Origin: an uncultured Prolixibacteraceae bacterium | GTDB lineage: Bacteria; Bacteroidota; Bacteroidia; Bacteroidales; Prolixibacteraceae | Direction of reading: 5' to 3' | Assembly (NCBI GenBank): GCA_937915865.1 | Contig: CALGIG010000083.1 | Span: 1 to 64,000 of the forward strand | Length of the DNA: 64,000 nt | Part shown: in pieces, positions 44,184-53,279 of the stretch | Position numbering within the stretch: position 1 is the stretch's first letter | Layout: each line of letters starts with the position of its first letter | The notes under the pieces: generated by a model | Databases searched by the model: none | Told to the model about the DNA's origin: nothing | What the model saw: only the letters and a program-made list of their open reading frames with translations | Program-made: the position numbers and the translations under genes

Positions 44184-44642
44184 TTAACGTTCAATAATGT
44201 TTACCTCATCGCGGTAATCTTTGCGAAGCGGAAATCCTGCACCATCTTCCATAAAAAAGCGTTTCAGGTAGGGGTGATTGTTATATTGTATTCCAAAAAG
44301 ATCAAAAACTTCGCGTTCAAAGTACTCTACAGCTGGATAAAGTGCAGACAAACTATCAACTTTAGCATTATCTTTATCTTCGAGAATTGATTTCAGTACC
44401 ACGAGATGACGCATTTCTGTTGATTCAAGATGGTACACTACAGTGAAGTTTTTTACAAAGTCAATAGCGGTATGATTAATCATATAATCGAATGTAGTTC
44501 TGCTATCCGATTTCAGTTTCTCTGCCAATGCATATAATTTTTCAGCCGGAACAGTCACTTCTAAAAGTTGTGTCCCTTCTGAAAAAGTTGCATCAGGCTC
44601 AAGAGAACCTATTATTTTTTTTAATTCCTCTCTGTTAAGCAT
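44184..44642 (-). CDS. nuoC: NADH-quinone oxidoreductase subunit C
   Basis: A 152-residue 30-kDa-type subunit of the peripheral arm. The signature EVFDLFGIQYNNHPYLKRFFMEDG with ...GFPLRKDY is intact. The start at 44642 (MLNREELK) is chosen so that it begins just past the nuoB stop. It anchors NuoB and NuoD. Confidence 0.92.
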   Translation of the reverse strand: MLNREELKKIIGSLEPDATFSEGTQLLEVTVPAEKLYALAEKLKSDSRTTFDYMINHTAIDFVKNFTVVYHLESTEMRHLVVLKSILEDKDNAKVDSLSALYPAVEYFEREVFDLFGIQYNNHPYLKRFFMEDGAGFPLRKDYRDEVNIIER

Positions 44643-44649
44643 GATCGTT

Positions 44650-45210
44650 TTATAGAAGTTTTTCGTTAGGATCGTCGTAATCAAAAATCGATTCGCCTTT
44701 AATCTTACGCTGTAGCTGCATCACGCCATATAACAAAGCTTCGGGGCGTGGCGGGCATCCTGGAACATACACGTCAACCGGAATAATGTGATCGACACCG
44801 CGAACTACTGAATAAGAATTATAAAAGAATGGGCCGCCAGAAATTGCGCAGGCCCCCATAGCAATTACATACTTTGGTTCGGGCATCTGGTCGTATAACC
44901 TTTTGAGTACCGGAGCCATTTTATGGTTGATTGTACCTGCAACTACAACTACGTCGGCCTGGCGAGGTGAGGCACGGTAAACTTCAATTCCGAACCTGGA
45001 GAAGTCGTGACGTGACGCTCCTGTGGCCATCATTTCGATACCACAACAACTGGTAGCAAATGTTAACGGCCAAATAGAGTTTGAACGTCCCCAATTCAGA
45101 ACACTGTCAATACTCGTCAGGAATACATTACTACCCGACTTTTTCAGGAGTTCGAGCGATTCATTGTCGCCGAAATCCTCATACTTCATTGATTTGATTT
45201 TTACACCCAT
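44650..45210 (-). CDS. nuoB: NADH-quinone oxidoreductase subunit B
   Basis: A 186-residue subunit holding the terminal [4Fe-4S] cluster N2 that reduces quinone. Ligand cysteines occur in ATSCCGIEMM, MGACAISGG and VPGCPPRPE. Overlaps nuoA by 10 bases. Confidence 0.96.
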   Translation of the reverse strand: MGVKIKSMKYEDFGDNESLELLKKSGSNVFLTSIDSVLNWGRSNSIWPLTFATSCCGIEMMATGASRHDFSRFGIEVYRASPRQADVVVVAGTINHKMAPVLKRLYDQMPEPKYVIAMGACAISGGPFFYNSYSVVRGVDHIIPVDVYVPGCPPRPEALLYGVMQLQRKIKGESIFDYDDPNEKLL

Positions 45211-45551
45211 TTCAAAGCTCTTTTTTTCCAGGCATACAAAAGTCCAAGGCCCAGAATGAAGAAGAAAATAATGATTTCAATAAACGCTCTTATACCAATA
45301 GCCTTCATTACAACTCCCCATGGGAACAGAAATACTGTTTCAACATCGAAAACAAGGTAAATGATAGCAAAGAGGTAATAGCCAACATTGAATTGGATCC
45401 AAGCTGGACCTTCTGATTCAATACCACACTCGTAAGGCTCAGATTTAACTGGATTTAACGAACTGGGGGCAATAAGGGTTGCGAATATAATTGCACCTCC
45501 AACAAGGATGACTGCAATTATAAAAAAGAGAATTAAAGATTCACTTTCCAT
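45201..45551 (-). CDS. nuoA: NADH-quinone oxidoreductase subunit A
   Basis: A 116-residue three-helix membrane subunit, first gene of the nuo operon. Family motifs SEPYECGIESEG and YLVFDVETVFLFPWG are clear. Preceded by a complete promoter. Confidence 0.95.
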   Translation of the reverse strand: MESESLILFFIIAVILVGGAIIFATLIAPSSLNPVKSEPYECGIESEGPAWIQFNVGYYLFAIIYLVFDVETVFLFPWGVVMKAIGIRAFIEIIIFFFILGLGLLYAWKKRALKWV

Positions 45552-45595
45552 ATCTTAAATTTTCTAGAAAAATTTGGTAAGTCGAAATGACGCTG

Positions 45596-45625
45596 CAAAA
45601 GTAGTTTTTTCAATGTAGCACCAAA
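45596..45625 (-). promoter_or_regulatory. Complete promoter of the nuo operon
   Basis: Minus strand: TTTG (45622-45625), 18 bases, then TACTTTTG (45596-45603), 44 bases before the nuoA start. Confidence 0.75.
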
Positions 45626-45733
45626 CTAATTTCAATAAAAAAATGATTGATATTTAGCAACCGTATAGATAATTTAATATCTAATTTTCTCATTGTATTG
45701 TTTGCGAGTTTGCCTTTTTTTTACTGTAGGAAT

Positions 45734-45789
45734 CAAAAAAAATAAGGGTCAAATCAGAAATTAATTGGATAATTTATGGTTTGACCCTT
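45734..45789 (-). terminator. Intrinsic terminator after tRNA-Thr
   Basis: A 13-bp stem with one wobble pair (45744-45756 with 45777-45789) with a 20-base loop, followed on the minus strand by a U-rich tract (complement of 45735-45743). It separates the tRNA from the nuo operon. Confidence 0.75.
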
Positions 45790-45795
45790 TGAAAG

Positions 45796-45868
45796 AGCCC
45801 CTCATGGGACTCGAACCCACGACCTGCTCATTACGAATGAGCTGCTCTACCGGCTGAGCTAAAGAGGC
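45796..45868 (-). tRNA. tRNA-Thr (CGU anticodon)
   Basis: Reads 5' to 3' on the minus strand. The acceptor stem GCCTCTT pairs with GAGGGGC, TA is at positions 8-9, a D-arm with AGCCGGTAGA follows, the anticodon stem GCTCA/TGAGC encloses TTCGTAA (anticodon CGT), and the T-arm contains GGTTCGAGTCCC. CCA is not encoded. Overall 73 bases. Confidence 0.93.
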
Positions 45869-45911
45869 TTAAATAGTAAAACCATTACTTGATGGCTTTA
45901 CTATTTAATTG

Positions 45912-47156
45912 TTAAATAATTGATGGTATCTGAGAAATATTGTACTTGCCTTCTTCAAGTTTTGTACGAACTTCGGCAAATGCTTTAATCGTATAATCAA
46001 CATCTTCAAGGGTATGCATGGCTGTAGGAATCAAACGTAGCATTATCTGCCCTTTAGGTATAACAGGATATGTAACCACAGAACAGAATACGTTAAAGTT
46101 TTCACGCAGGTCCATTACCACATTGGTTGCTTCGCCCACTCCTCCCTGAAAAAATACCGGGGTCACGCAAGAATTTGTAACTCCCAAATCAAATCCTTCT
46201 TCGCGCAAACCTTTTTGAAGGGCTGCAACTACAGTCCATAGGCGTTCTCTCAATTCAGGTTTAGTGCGTAAAAGCTCCAACCTTTTCAATGCTCCAATAA
46301 CCATAGGCATTGGCAACGATTTTGCGAAAGTTTGAGAGCGCATGTTGTAACGTAAATAATTACAAATATCTTCGTCGCAGGCAATGAAAGCTCCAATTCC
46401 AGCCATTGATTTAGCGAAAGTTCCGAATAAAAGGTCAACTTTATCCATTACGCCAAAATGTTCAGGAGTACCGGCGCCTGTTGCACCCATTGTACCAAAA
46501 CCATGAGCATCGTCAACTAGTAAACGGAAATTAAACTCCTCTTTAAATTTGGCAATTTCATCAAGTTTTCCAAGGTCTCCGGCCATACCGAATACGCCTT
46601 CAGTAATAACTAAAATTCCACCGCCCTGTTTTTCGGTCAGTCGAGTTGCCTTGGTAAGCATATTCCTAAGGCTTTCCATATTATTATGGGCATAAACGAA
46701 ACGTTTACCAATATGCAGGCGAACGCCATCGAGAATACAGGCATGTGCTTCCGAATCGTAAACAATAACATCATTTCTGCCAACAATAGCATCTATTATC
46801 GAAACCATTCCCTGATATCCGAAGTTGAGCAAAAATGCATCTTGCTTACCAACAAATTCCGCAAGATTATGTTCCAGTTCTTCGTGTTTATTAGTTTGTC
46901 CCGACATCATTCGGGCTCCCATCGGATAAGCCATTCCATAATCAGCAGCTGCCTGGGCATCGGCTTCTCTAACTTCAGGGTGGTTTGCCAACCCTATATA
47001 GTTATTAAGGCTCCAAACTAAAACTTCTTTGCCCCTGAATTTCATTTTTGTACCAATTTCGCCTTCCAATTTAGGAAAAGCGAAGTATCCATGAGCCTGT
47101 TTCATATATTGCCCCAGGCTTCCCATGTTGCTTCTCAGTTTTTCAAAAATATCCAC
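45912..47156 (-). CDS. PLP-dependent alpha-oxoamine synthase family enzyme
   Basis: A 414-residue enzyme of the family that condenses an amino acid with an acyl thioester (8-amino-7-oxononanoate synthase, 2-amino-3-ketobutyrate CoA ligase, serine palmitoyltransferase, cysteate acyltransferase). PLP residues: Lys249 (GTFAKSMAGIG), Asp215 and His218 (DDAHGFG) and His138. Substrate cannot be set from motifs; in Bacteroidota, serine palmitoyltransferase (sphingolipids) or a cysteate enzyme (sulfonolipids) are realistic. Start is a GTG at 47156, with a complete promoter 29 bases upstream. It precedes tRNA-Thr on the same strand. Confidence 0.85.
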   Translation of the reverse strand: MDIFEKLRSNMGSLGQYMKQAHGYFAFPKLEGEIGTKMKFRGKEVLVWSLNNYIGLANHPEVREADAQAAADYGMAYPMGARMMSGQTNKHEELEHNLAEFVGKQDAFLLNFGYQGMVSIIDAIVGRNDVIVYDSEAHACILDGVRLHIGKRFVYAHNNMESLRNMLTKATRLTEKQGGGILVITEGVFGMAGDLGKLDEIAKFKEEFNFRLLVDDAHGFGTMGATGAGTPEHFGVMDKVDLLFGTFAKSMAGIGAFIACDEDICNYLRYNMRSQTFAKSLPMPMVIGALKRLELLRTKPELRERLWTVVAALQKGLREEGFDLGVTNSCVTPVFFQGGVGEATNVVMDLRENFNVFCSVVTYPVIPKGQIMLRLIPTAMHTLEDVDYTIKAFAEVRTKLEEGKYNISQIPSII

Positions 47157-47184
47157 TTTGATCTGGTTTTTAAAATTAGCATTG

Positions 47185-47215
47185 CAAAAGTAATTTTTTT
47201 TAATAAGTCTGCAAA
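47185..47215 (-). promoter_or_regulatory. Complete promoter of the alpha-oxoamine synthase gene
   Basis: Minus strand: TTTG (47212-47215), 19 bases, then TACTTTTG (47185-47192). Confidence 0.75.
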
Positions 47216-47293
47216 TGTGTTAATTTATACTAAACAAGATTGTATTCTAAAGAAATCGTTCTATTTTTCGGGTCGAAAATTTATTAAAAAATG

Positions 47294-47301
47294 TATATTT
47301 G
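47294..47301 (+). promoter_or_regulatory. -7 element of the bamD operon
   Basis: TATATTTG, 16 bases before the ATG at 47318; it overlaps an earlier ATG (47291), which excludes that start. Confidence 0.65.
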
Positions 47302-47317
47302 CGCCATGTTAATGAAA

Positions 47318-48124
47318 ATGAGAAATTTCGCATCAGTTTTTGTTGTTGTGCTTTTACTGACCGGTTGTAGCGACTATAATAAAGTAGTTAAAAGTACCGA
47401 TTATGAATATAAGTACAAAAAAGCGCTCGAATACTACGAAAAAGGTGAATATGTTCACGCTTCGGGTCTTCTGAAAGAAATGATTTCAATAGTTAGAGGA
47501 ACAAGCCGTGCCGATAAAGTCTATTACTATTATGCCAAAAGTCAGTTTGGTATGAAAGATAATATGATGGCTGGCCACTATTTTAAGACCTTGGTTAAAG
47601 AGTTTCCACGAAGTGAATATGCTGAAGAATCGCAATATATGGTTGGGTATTGTTTCTATCTCGATTCACCATCGCCGCGCCTGGATCAGGGTCCAACACA
47701 AAATGCCATCGATGCTTTACAATTGTTTATTAACCTATATCCTCGTTCTACAAGGGTTGAAGAAGCAAACCGCCTTATTATTGAAATGCGCGACAAGCTT
47801 GTTTATAAGTCATATTTGAGTGGTAAATTATATTTCGATCTCGATAACTATAGAGCAGCTGTAGTTGCTTTAACCTCTTCGTTGAAAGAATTCCCTGATA
47901 CCAAATATCGTGAAGAGCTGATGTTCATGTTGTTAAAATCCAAATATTTGCTAGCTATAAATAGTGTGGTGGAAAAAAAGCATGAACGATTGAGCTCTGC
48001 TTTAGACGAATATTATACTTTTGTCGACTCTTATCCTGAAAGCAAATTCAGGAAAGAGGCGGAGAAATTTCACTCAACAGCAGAAAAAATGTTGAATTAT
48101 AAATCGGAAACAAACGTTAATTAA
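47318..48124 (+). CDS. bamD: Outer membrane assembly lipoprotein BamD
   Basis: A 268-residue lipoprotein of the BAM complex, which inserts beta-barrel proteins in the outer membrane. Lipidated Cys at residue 17 (LLLTGC), followed by five TPR-like helical repeats (for example YEYKYKKALEYYEKGEY, MMAGHYFKTLVKEFPRSEYAEES and NAIDALQLFINLYPRS). The start at 47318 (or 47312) lies just beyond the -7 box. First gene of a conserved bamD-rpoZ-coaBC-DUF4835-recN unit. Confidence 0.92.
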   Translation: MRNFASVFVVVLLLTGCSDYNKVVKSTDYEYKYKKALEYYEKGEYVHASGLLKEMISIVRGTSRADKVYYYYAKSQFGMKDNMMAGHYFKTLVKEFPRSEYAEESQYMVGYCFYLDSPSPRLDQGPTQNAIDALQLFINLYPRSTRVEEANRLIIEMRDKLVYKSYLSGKLYFDLDNYRAAVVALTSSLKEFPDTKYREELMFMLLKSKYLLAINSVVEKKHERLSSALDEYYTFVDSYPESKFRKEAEKFHSTAEKMLNYKSETNVN

Positions 48125-48125
48125 T

Positions 48126-48464
48126 ATGGATTTCAAGAAAATTAAAGCTGAATCTACAACAGTTCCAAGAGATTTAAGAGAATTGGAAAAACGCACAGGC
48201 AATACTTATGAAACAGTGATGATTCTGGCGAAACGTTCAAACCAGATTGCATCTGAGATGAAAGAAGAACTTAGCCAGAAATTACAGGAATTTGCTTCAT
48301 ATACCGACAATTTGGAAGAAGTATTTGAAAACCGCGAGCAAATTGAGATTTCAAAATACTACGAACGTCTTCCAAAACCAACATTGATTGCTTACGAAGA
48401 ATTTGTAAACAATCAGATTTATCATCGCAATCCAGCGAAGGAAAATAGAAATAAAGAAATGTAA
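48126..48464 (+). CDS. rpoZ: RNA polymerase omega subunit
   Basis: A 112-residue Rpb6/omega family protein that helps assemble RNA polymerase. The core is RDLRELEKRTGNTYETVMILAKRSNQIASEMKEEL, followed by a helical C-terminus. It starts 1 base after the bamD stop and ends 11 bases before coaBC. Confidence 0.88.
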   Translation: MDFKKIKAESTTVPRDLRELEKRTGNTYETVMILAKRSNQIASEMKEELSQKLQEFASYTDNLEEVFENREQIEISKYYERLPKPTLIAYEEFVNNQIYHRNPAKENRNKEM

Positions 48465-48475
48465 TACAAGCCTTT

Positions 48476-49699
48476 ATGAGGCTACAAGGAAAACACATAA
48501 TATTGGGTGTTACCGGAAGTATAGCTGCCTACAAGGCAGCTTATCTTTTACGTGGATTAGCGAAAGAAGGAGCTGAAGTACAGGTAGTGATGACGCCGGC
48601 GGCCAAAGAATTTATTACCCCGGTTACCATGTCGGCTTTATCGGGAAAACCAGTAGCTTCCGAGTTTTTTTCGGCCAATGATGGCACATGGCATTCGCAT
48701 GTTGATATGGGTTTGTGGGCCGACTTAATGCTTGTTGCCCCTGCAACCACGGCAACAATTGGTAAAATGGCGCATGGAATAAGTGATAATTTACTAATAA
48801 CAACATATCTCTCAGCGAAATGTCCGGTTATGGTTGCACCAGCGATGGATCTTGATATGTACCAACACCCGGCCAACACCTCTAATATTGAAGTTTTGCG
48901 TTCGTATGGTAATATTATTATAGAACCCGGAGAAGGGGCCTTAGCCAGTGGTTTACATGGTAAAGGCCGGATGGAAGAACCAGATAATATTATCGAAGAA
49001 GTTGTAAAGTTCTTTCATCAAAAAAAAAAATTACTGAATAAGCATTTTCTGGTTACAGCCGGACCAACTTACGAGAAAATTGATCCAGTCCGTTTTATTG
49101 GAAATTATTCATCTGGTAAAATGGGTTATGCTATTGCCAATGAATTAATTGCTGCCGGAGCTAAGGTTACCTTAATTTCAGGTCCGGTAAGTATTAAAAA
49201 TCCCAATCCTGAAATTCAAATAATATTTGTTGATTCGGCAGCTCAGATGTATGAACATTGTGTAGGATTATATCCTGATGTAGATGGGGCAGTTATGTGC
49301 GCTGCGGTTGCCGATTTTACTCCTGAAATTATTGCCAGCGAAAAACTAAAACGTGGAAAAGATGATTTGGTTGTCAGGCTTAAACCAACCAAAGACATTG
49401 CAGCAGAACTTGGAAAACTTAAAACGAGTAAACAAATTTTGGTTGGATTTGCTTTGGAGACCAATGACGAACTCGCTAATGCGTTCTCAAAGCTACGGCG
49501 TAAAAATTTGGATTTCATAGTTTTAAATTCTATGAACGATAGTGGTGCCGGATTTGGAGTAGATACCAATAAAATTACATTGATTGACAAGAACAATAAT
49601 ACAATGTTTTTTGAGTTAAAGTCAAAGAATGACGTTGCCAGGGATATAGTAGATCGCATTAAGCAGGAATTTGAATCACTTAATGAAAAAGGCAATTAG
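48476..49699 (+). CDS. coaBC: Bifunctional phosphopantothenoylcysteine decarboxylase/synthetase
   Basis: A 407-residue enzyme for two steps of coenzyme A synthesis. The N-terminal flavoprotein CoaC domain (about 1-175) has GVTGSIAAYKA, HVDMGLWADLMLVAPAT and the PAMDLDMYQ motif; the C-terminal CoaB domain begins TAGPTYEKIDPVRFIGNYSSGKMG and includes AAVADFTPE. Follows rpoZ in the operon. Confidence 0.95.
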   Translation: MRLQGKHIILGVTGSIAAYKAAYLLRGLAKEGAEVQVVMTPAAKEFITPVTMSALSGKPVASEFFSANDGTWHSHVDMGLWADLMLVAPATTATIGKMAHGISDNLLITTYLSAKCPVMVAPAMDLDMYQHPANTSNIEVLRSYGNIIIEPGEGALASGLHGKGRMEEPDNIIEEVVKFFHQKKKLLNKHFLVTAGPTYEKIDPVRFIGNYSSGKMGYAIANELIAAGAKVTLISGPVSIKNPNPEIQIIFVDSAAQMYEHCVGLYPDVDGAVMCAAVADFTPEIIASEKLKRGKDDLVVRLKPTKDIAAELGKLKTSKQILVGFALETNDELANAFSKLRRKNLDFIVLNSMNDSGAGFGVDTNKITLIDKNNNTMFFELKSKNDVARDIVDRIKQEFESLNEKGN

Positions 49700-49731
49700 T
49701 TTGCGATCAATTTAATCGGTAAAAGATACTT

Positions 49732-50640
49732 ATGAAAAGAATATACGCGTTAATTATATTAATCATTTTTTTTGAGGCTCCAGCTTTAGCTCAGGAGCTT
49801 AGATGTAATATAAGTATCTCTGCATCAAGTCTTCAAAGTGCGAATCGTACCTTGTTTGAAACAATGCAGTCGGATTTATATGAATTTATGAACAATCGCA
49901 AATGGTCCGATGAAAAATATGCAATGGACGAACGTATTGAATGTAGTTTTTTTATTAATCTTACAGAACAAGTTTCGTCTGACGAATTCAAAGGAACAAT
50001 TCAGGTTCAGGTTCGTCGCCCGGTATTCAACTCATCATACGAAACAACCTTGTTGAATTTAAAAGACAATGATTTCGATGCTAAATACATTGAATACCAA
50101 ACGCTTGAGTTTAATGAGACTTCTAATAAAGACAATCTGACCAATATATTAGCATTCTATGCTTACGTTATTCTTGGTATCGACCACGATTCTTTTTCGC
50201 CAGAGGGAGGAACAGAATTTTTTCAAAAGGCTCTGGCTATAGTAAATAATTCTCAGAGTGCCCGTGAAAAAGGATGGAAATCGTATGAAAGTGAACGAAA
50301 TAGATATTGGCTAATTGAGAATATTCTGAATAAATCCTATTCAGGATATCGTACATGTATATATCAATATCATAGGCAAGGTCTTGATTTAATGGCTGAT
50401 AAAGTGGCTGAAGGCCGTGGCGCAATTGCTGAATCTCTTAAATTAATACAAAAAGTTTTTAGAACCCGTCCATCTTTATATCTATTACAGGTCTTTTTTG
50501 ATGCCAAATCTGATGAATTGGTGAACGTTTTTTCTAAATCGTTTCCCGATGAACGTAATCGAGTTGTGACTATTCTAAACGAATGTGATCCTTCCAACGG
50601 AAGCAAGTATGAAAAGATTTCGAAAGCTGAAGGTTTTTGA
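49732..50640 (+). CDS. DUF4835 exported protein
   Basis: A 302-residue protein with a signal peptide (IYALIILIIFFEAPALAQE) and a DUF4835 domain found throughout Bacteroidota. It is co-located with coaBC and recN in many genomes; molecular role unknown. Exported, likely periplasmic; the conserved ELRCNISISASSLQ and FNNRKWSDEKY-like segments are visible near the N-terminus. Confidence 0.85.
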   Translation: MKRIYALIILIIFFEAPALAQELRCNISISASSLQSANRTLFETMQSDLYEFMNNRKWSDEKYAMDERIECSFFINLTEQVSSDEFKGTIQVQVRRPVFNSSYETTLLNLKDNDFDAKYIEYQTLEFNETSNKDNLTNILAFYAYVILGIDHDSFSPEGGTEFFQKALAIVNNSQSAREKGWKSYESERNRYWLIENILNKSYSGYRTCIYQYHRQGLDLMADKVAEGRGAIAESLKLIQKVFRTRPSLYLLQVFFDAKSDELVNVFSKSFPDERNRVVTILNECDPSNGSKYEKISKAEGF

Positions 50641-50716
50641 AATTTGAATAATCAGTTATCTTTATTGCCGGAAAAGAAAATCATTTCCCAGACATTATTT
50701 ATTTCAGAAACATACT

Positions 50717-52369
50717 GTGCTTAAATCACTTGTAATTAAAAATTATGCATTAATTGATTCACTTGAAATTAATTTTTATGGTGAATTAAATATACTGACT
50801 GGTGAAACCGGTGCAGGTAAATCAATATTATTGGGAGCCATTGGTTTGTTGATCGGACAACGCGCTGATTCCAATATTTTGCGTGATAAAACGGAAAAAT
50901 GTTCAGCTGAAGGAATTTTTGATATTGGAAACTACAACCTTCAAAATTTCTTTGTTGAAAATGAGCTCGATTATGATGATGTTACTATTCTCAGGCGTGA
51001 AATAACGCCGCAAGGCAAATCGCGTGCATTTATTAATGATACTCCGGTTAGCGTTAAGGTGTTGCACGACTTAGGCTTGAAGCTAATAGATATTCATTCG
51101 CAACACCAGAACCTTGAATTAAATGAGAAAAATTACCAGTTGCAAATTGTTGATTTAGTTGCAGGAAATGGTGATTTGCTTAGAAAATACTTTGTTGATT
51201 ACAAAAGTTATTTAACAATTCAGGAACAATTGAATAAGGCTCTTTTACTAGCTGACCAGGCAAAAAAGGACCTCGATTATTACCAGTTTCAATTTAATCA
51301 GCTGTTGGAAGCAAAATTAAGAGCTGGTGAACAAACGGAATTAGAGCATTTGCTCGAAAAACTTACCCATGCCGAAGAAATTATAACTGCGTTTGGTCAG
51401 ATAAACCAAACACTAAATGAAGAAGAAAGATCTGTTTTGTCGGTATTAAAAGATAATTTGAATAATGTTTCAAAGTTAAAAGATTTTCTTCCTGAAGCCA
51501 GCCAACTTTTTGAACGTCTTGAATCAGTTTATTTTGAGCTTAAAGATATTGCTAACGAATCGTTTTTGATTGCTGAACGTACAGAGAATGACCCCGAAAT
51601 GATTGAAAAAGTGAATCAACGTCTTGATTTGATCTATTCACTTCAACAAAAACACAGGGTTAAAACAATTACTGAATTATTGGAAATACAGGCCGATTTT
51701 GGAGACAAAATTCAATTGATTAGTTCTTATGATTTGGATATTGAACGTTTACAAAAAGAAATTGAGACGCTTAAAAGGGCACTTGAAGAGCAAGCTGGTA
51801 AAATCTCAAAAAAACGCCATTCAGTTGCAGCACAAATTGGTAATAAAATAGTAGAAGTTTTGCAAAGTATAGGAATCCCTAATGCTCATTTACAATTGAA
51901 ATTTAATAAGTTAACGCAGTTAAGTTCTACCGGATTCGACGAAGTTAATTTCATGTTTTCGGCAAATAAAAGCCAGGAGTTACAGGAAATCGGGAAAATA
52001 GCCTCAGGTGGCGAAATGTCGCGGGTAATGTTGGCGATCAAAACTCTTATAACCGATGTGCGTTCTTTACCAACCATTATCTTTGATGAAATTGATGCAG
52101 GGGTTTCTGGCGAAATTGCTGTAAAAATGGGGCAGATTCTTGAACAAATGGCCACAACCGTTCAGGTTTTAAATATTACCCATCTTCCGCAAATTGCTGC
52201 CAAAGGAAAGCATCATTTTAAGGTGTATAAGTATGACCAATATGACCAGACTTTTACAGCTATGAAAGAGTTAACCGGGACAGAACGTATAGCTGAAATT
52301 GCCCAGATGCTTGGAGGTGAAAACTATACGGAAACAACTTTAAAAGCTGCGAAAGAATTGCTCGGATAA
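50717..52369 (+). CDS. recN: DNA repair ATPase RecN
   Basis: A 550-residue SMC-like protein involved in double-strand break repair. Walker A GETGAGKS lies near residue 32, followed by a long coiled coil (about 170-370) and the C-terminal Walker B and signature ASGGEMSRVMLAIK with IIFDEIDAGVSG. Start is GTG at 50717. Last gene of the bamD unit. RecN is SOS-controlled in many bacteria, and an S24 repressor is encoded at 24 kb, but no operator was found here. Confidence 0.94.
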   Translation: MLKSLVIKNYALIDSLEINFYGELNILTGETGAGKSILLGAIGLLIGQRADSNILRDKTEKCSAEGIFDIGNYNLQNFFVENELDYDDVTILRREITPQGKSRAFINDTPVSVKVLHDLGLKLIDIHSQHQNLELNEKNYQLQIVDLVAGNGDLLRKYFVDYKSYLTIQEQLNKALLLADQAKKDLDYYQFQFNQLLEAKLRAGEQTELEHLLEKLTHAEEIITAFGQINQTLNEEERSVLSVLKDNLNNVSKLKDFLPEASQLFERLESVYFELKDIANESFLIAERTENDPEMIEKVNQRLDLIYSLQQKHRVKTITELLEIQADFGDKIQLISSYDLDIERLQKEIETLKRALEEQAGKISKKRHSVAAQIGNKIVEVLQSIGIPNAHLQLKFNKLTQLSSTGFDEVNFMFSANKSQELQEIGKIASGGEMSRVMLAIKTLITDVRSLPTIIFDEIDAGVSGEIAVKMGQILEQMATTVQVLNITHLPQIAAKGKHHFKVYKYDQYDQTFTAMKELTGTERIAEIAQMLGGENYTETTLKAAKELLG

Positions 52370-52430
52370 AGATTTGTTGAAAAGTGTGTCGAATCAATTC
52401 TTCTTTCGCATTTTATATCTTGAAATCAGG

Positions 52431-53189
52431 TTATTCCTTTGTTTGACTTCTTTGTCTAACTACTTCATAAGCCAATAGTCCGGCAGCAACCGAAACATTC
52501 AAGGATTCTATTTTCCCCAGGAGTGGTATTTTTACCTGCTCGTCGGCCAATGCAAGTAGGCGTGGGTCAATTCCCGTATCTTCTGAGCCCATAACAATTG
52601 CAATTGGTCCCAACAGATTACTATTTGTATAAATGTTAATAGCTTTTTCGGTTGCAGCAACCAGCTTTAATCCTGAATTTTTCAGGAAAGTAACAGCTTC
52701 TTTCAAACTTCGGTGACGGCAAACAGGAACAATATGCAAAGCTCCGGCTGAGGTTTTTACAGCATCGGCATTGATTCGCGCAGAGCTTTTGTCAGGAATT
52801 ATAATTGCGTTAATTCCGGCGCATTCAGCCGAACGGACAATAGCTCCAAAATTACGGACGTCGGTCACTTGGTCCAGAATCAGAACAAATGGTATTTTGC
52901 CTTCTTCGTACAGAGTAGGAATAATGTCTTCGATGCGTTGCAGTGCAATCGGCATAACGAAAGCCAGTACGCCCTGATGGTTTTTTCGTGAAATCCGGTT
53001 TAGTTTTTCAATTGGCACATATTGGAAAGGGACATTGTTGATGCGGATTAGATCGAAAAGTTCTTTAAATAAATCGCCGGTAAGCCCTTTTTTTATAAGC
53101 ACTTTGTCGATTTCTTTTCCGGCCTGAATAGCTTCAATGACTGCCCTTATGCCAAAGATTAAATCGTCGGCTGGTTTATCTTTAATCAT
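52431..53189 (-). CDS. rlmB: 23S rRNA Gm2251 methyltransferase RlmB
   Basis: A 252-residue SPOUT methyltransferase. N-terminal substrate-binding domain (IFGIRAVIEAIQAGKEIDKVLI) and C-terminal knotted SAM domain with DQVTDVRNFGAIVRSAE and IPLLGKIESLNVSVAAG. It methylates 23S rRNA G2251 2'-O in the family; TrmH-like tRNA activity is the alternative. Ends opposite recN. Confidence 0.9.
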   Translation of the reverse strand: MIKDKPADDLIFGIRAVIEAIQAGKEIDKVLIKKGLTGDLFKELFDLIRINNVPFQYVPIEKLNRISRKNHQGVLAFVMPIALQRIEDIIPTLYEEGKIPFVLILDQVTDVRNFGAIVRSAECAGINAIIIPDKSSARINADAVKTSAGALHIVPVCRHRSLKEAVTFLKNSGLKLVAATEKAINIYTNSNLLGPIAIVMGSEDTGIDPRLLALADEQVKIPLLGKIESLNVSVAAGLLAYEVVRQRSQTKE

Positions 53190-53202
53190 TTTGTGAAATA
53201 TT

Positions 53203-53271
53203 AGCCCCCACCAATCTCCCCCGAAGGGTAAGGCTTAAAGCCCCCTCTTTAGGAGGAGATTGGACGAGGCT
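53203..53271. repeat. Imperfect inverted repeat between rlmB and ABC-F gene
   Basis: Outer arms of about 17 bases, 14 matching, contain AATCTCC (left) and GGAGATT (right). A CCGAAGG core and an AAGCCCCCT segment resemble the element at 37 kb. Confidence 0.55.
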
Positions 53272-53279
53272 GTTGTTTT

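Noticed and set aside
45570..45735. Additional RNA gene between nuoA and tRNA-Thr
   Set aside because: Apart from the nuo promoter and a terminator, the stretch is AT-rich without stable structure of a known RNA.
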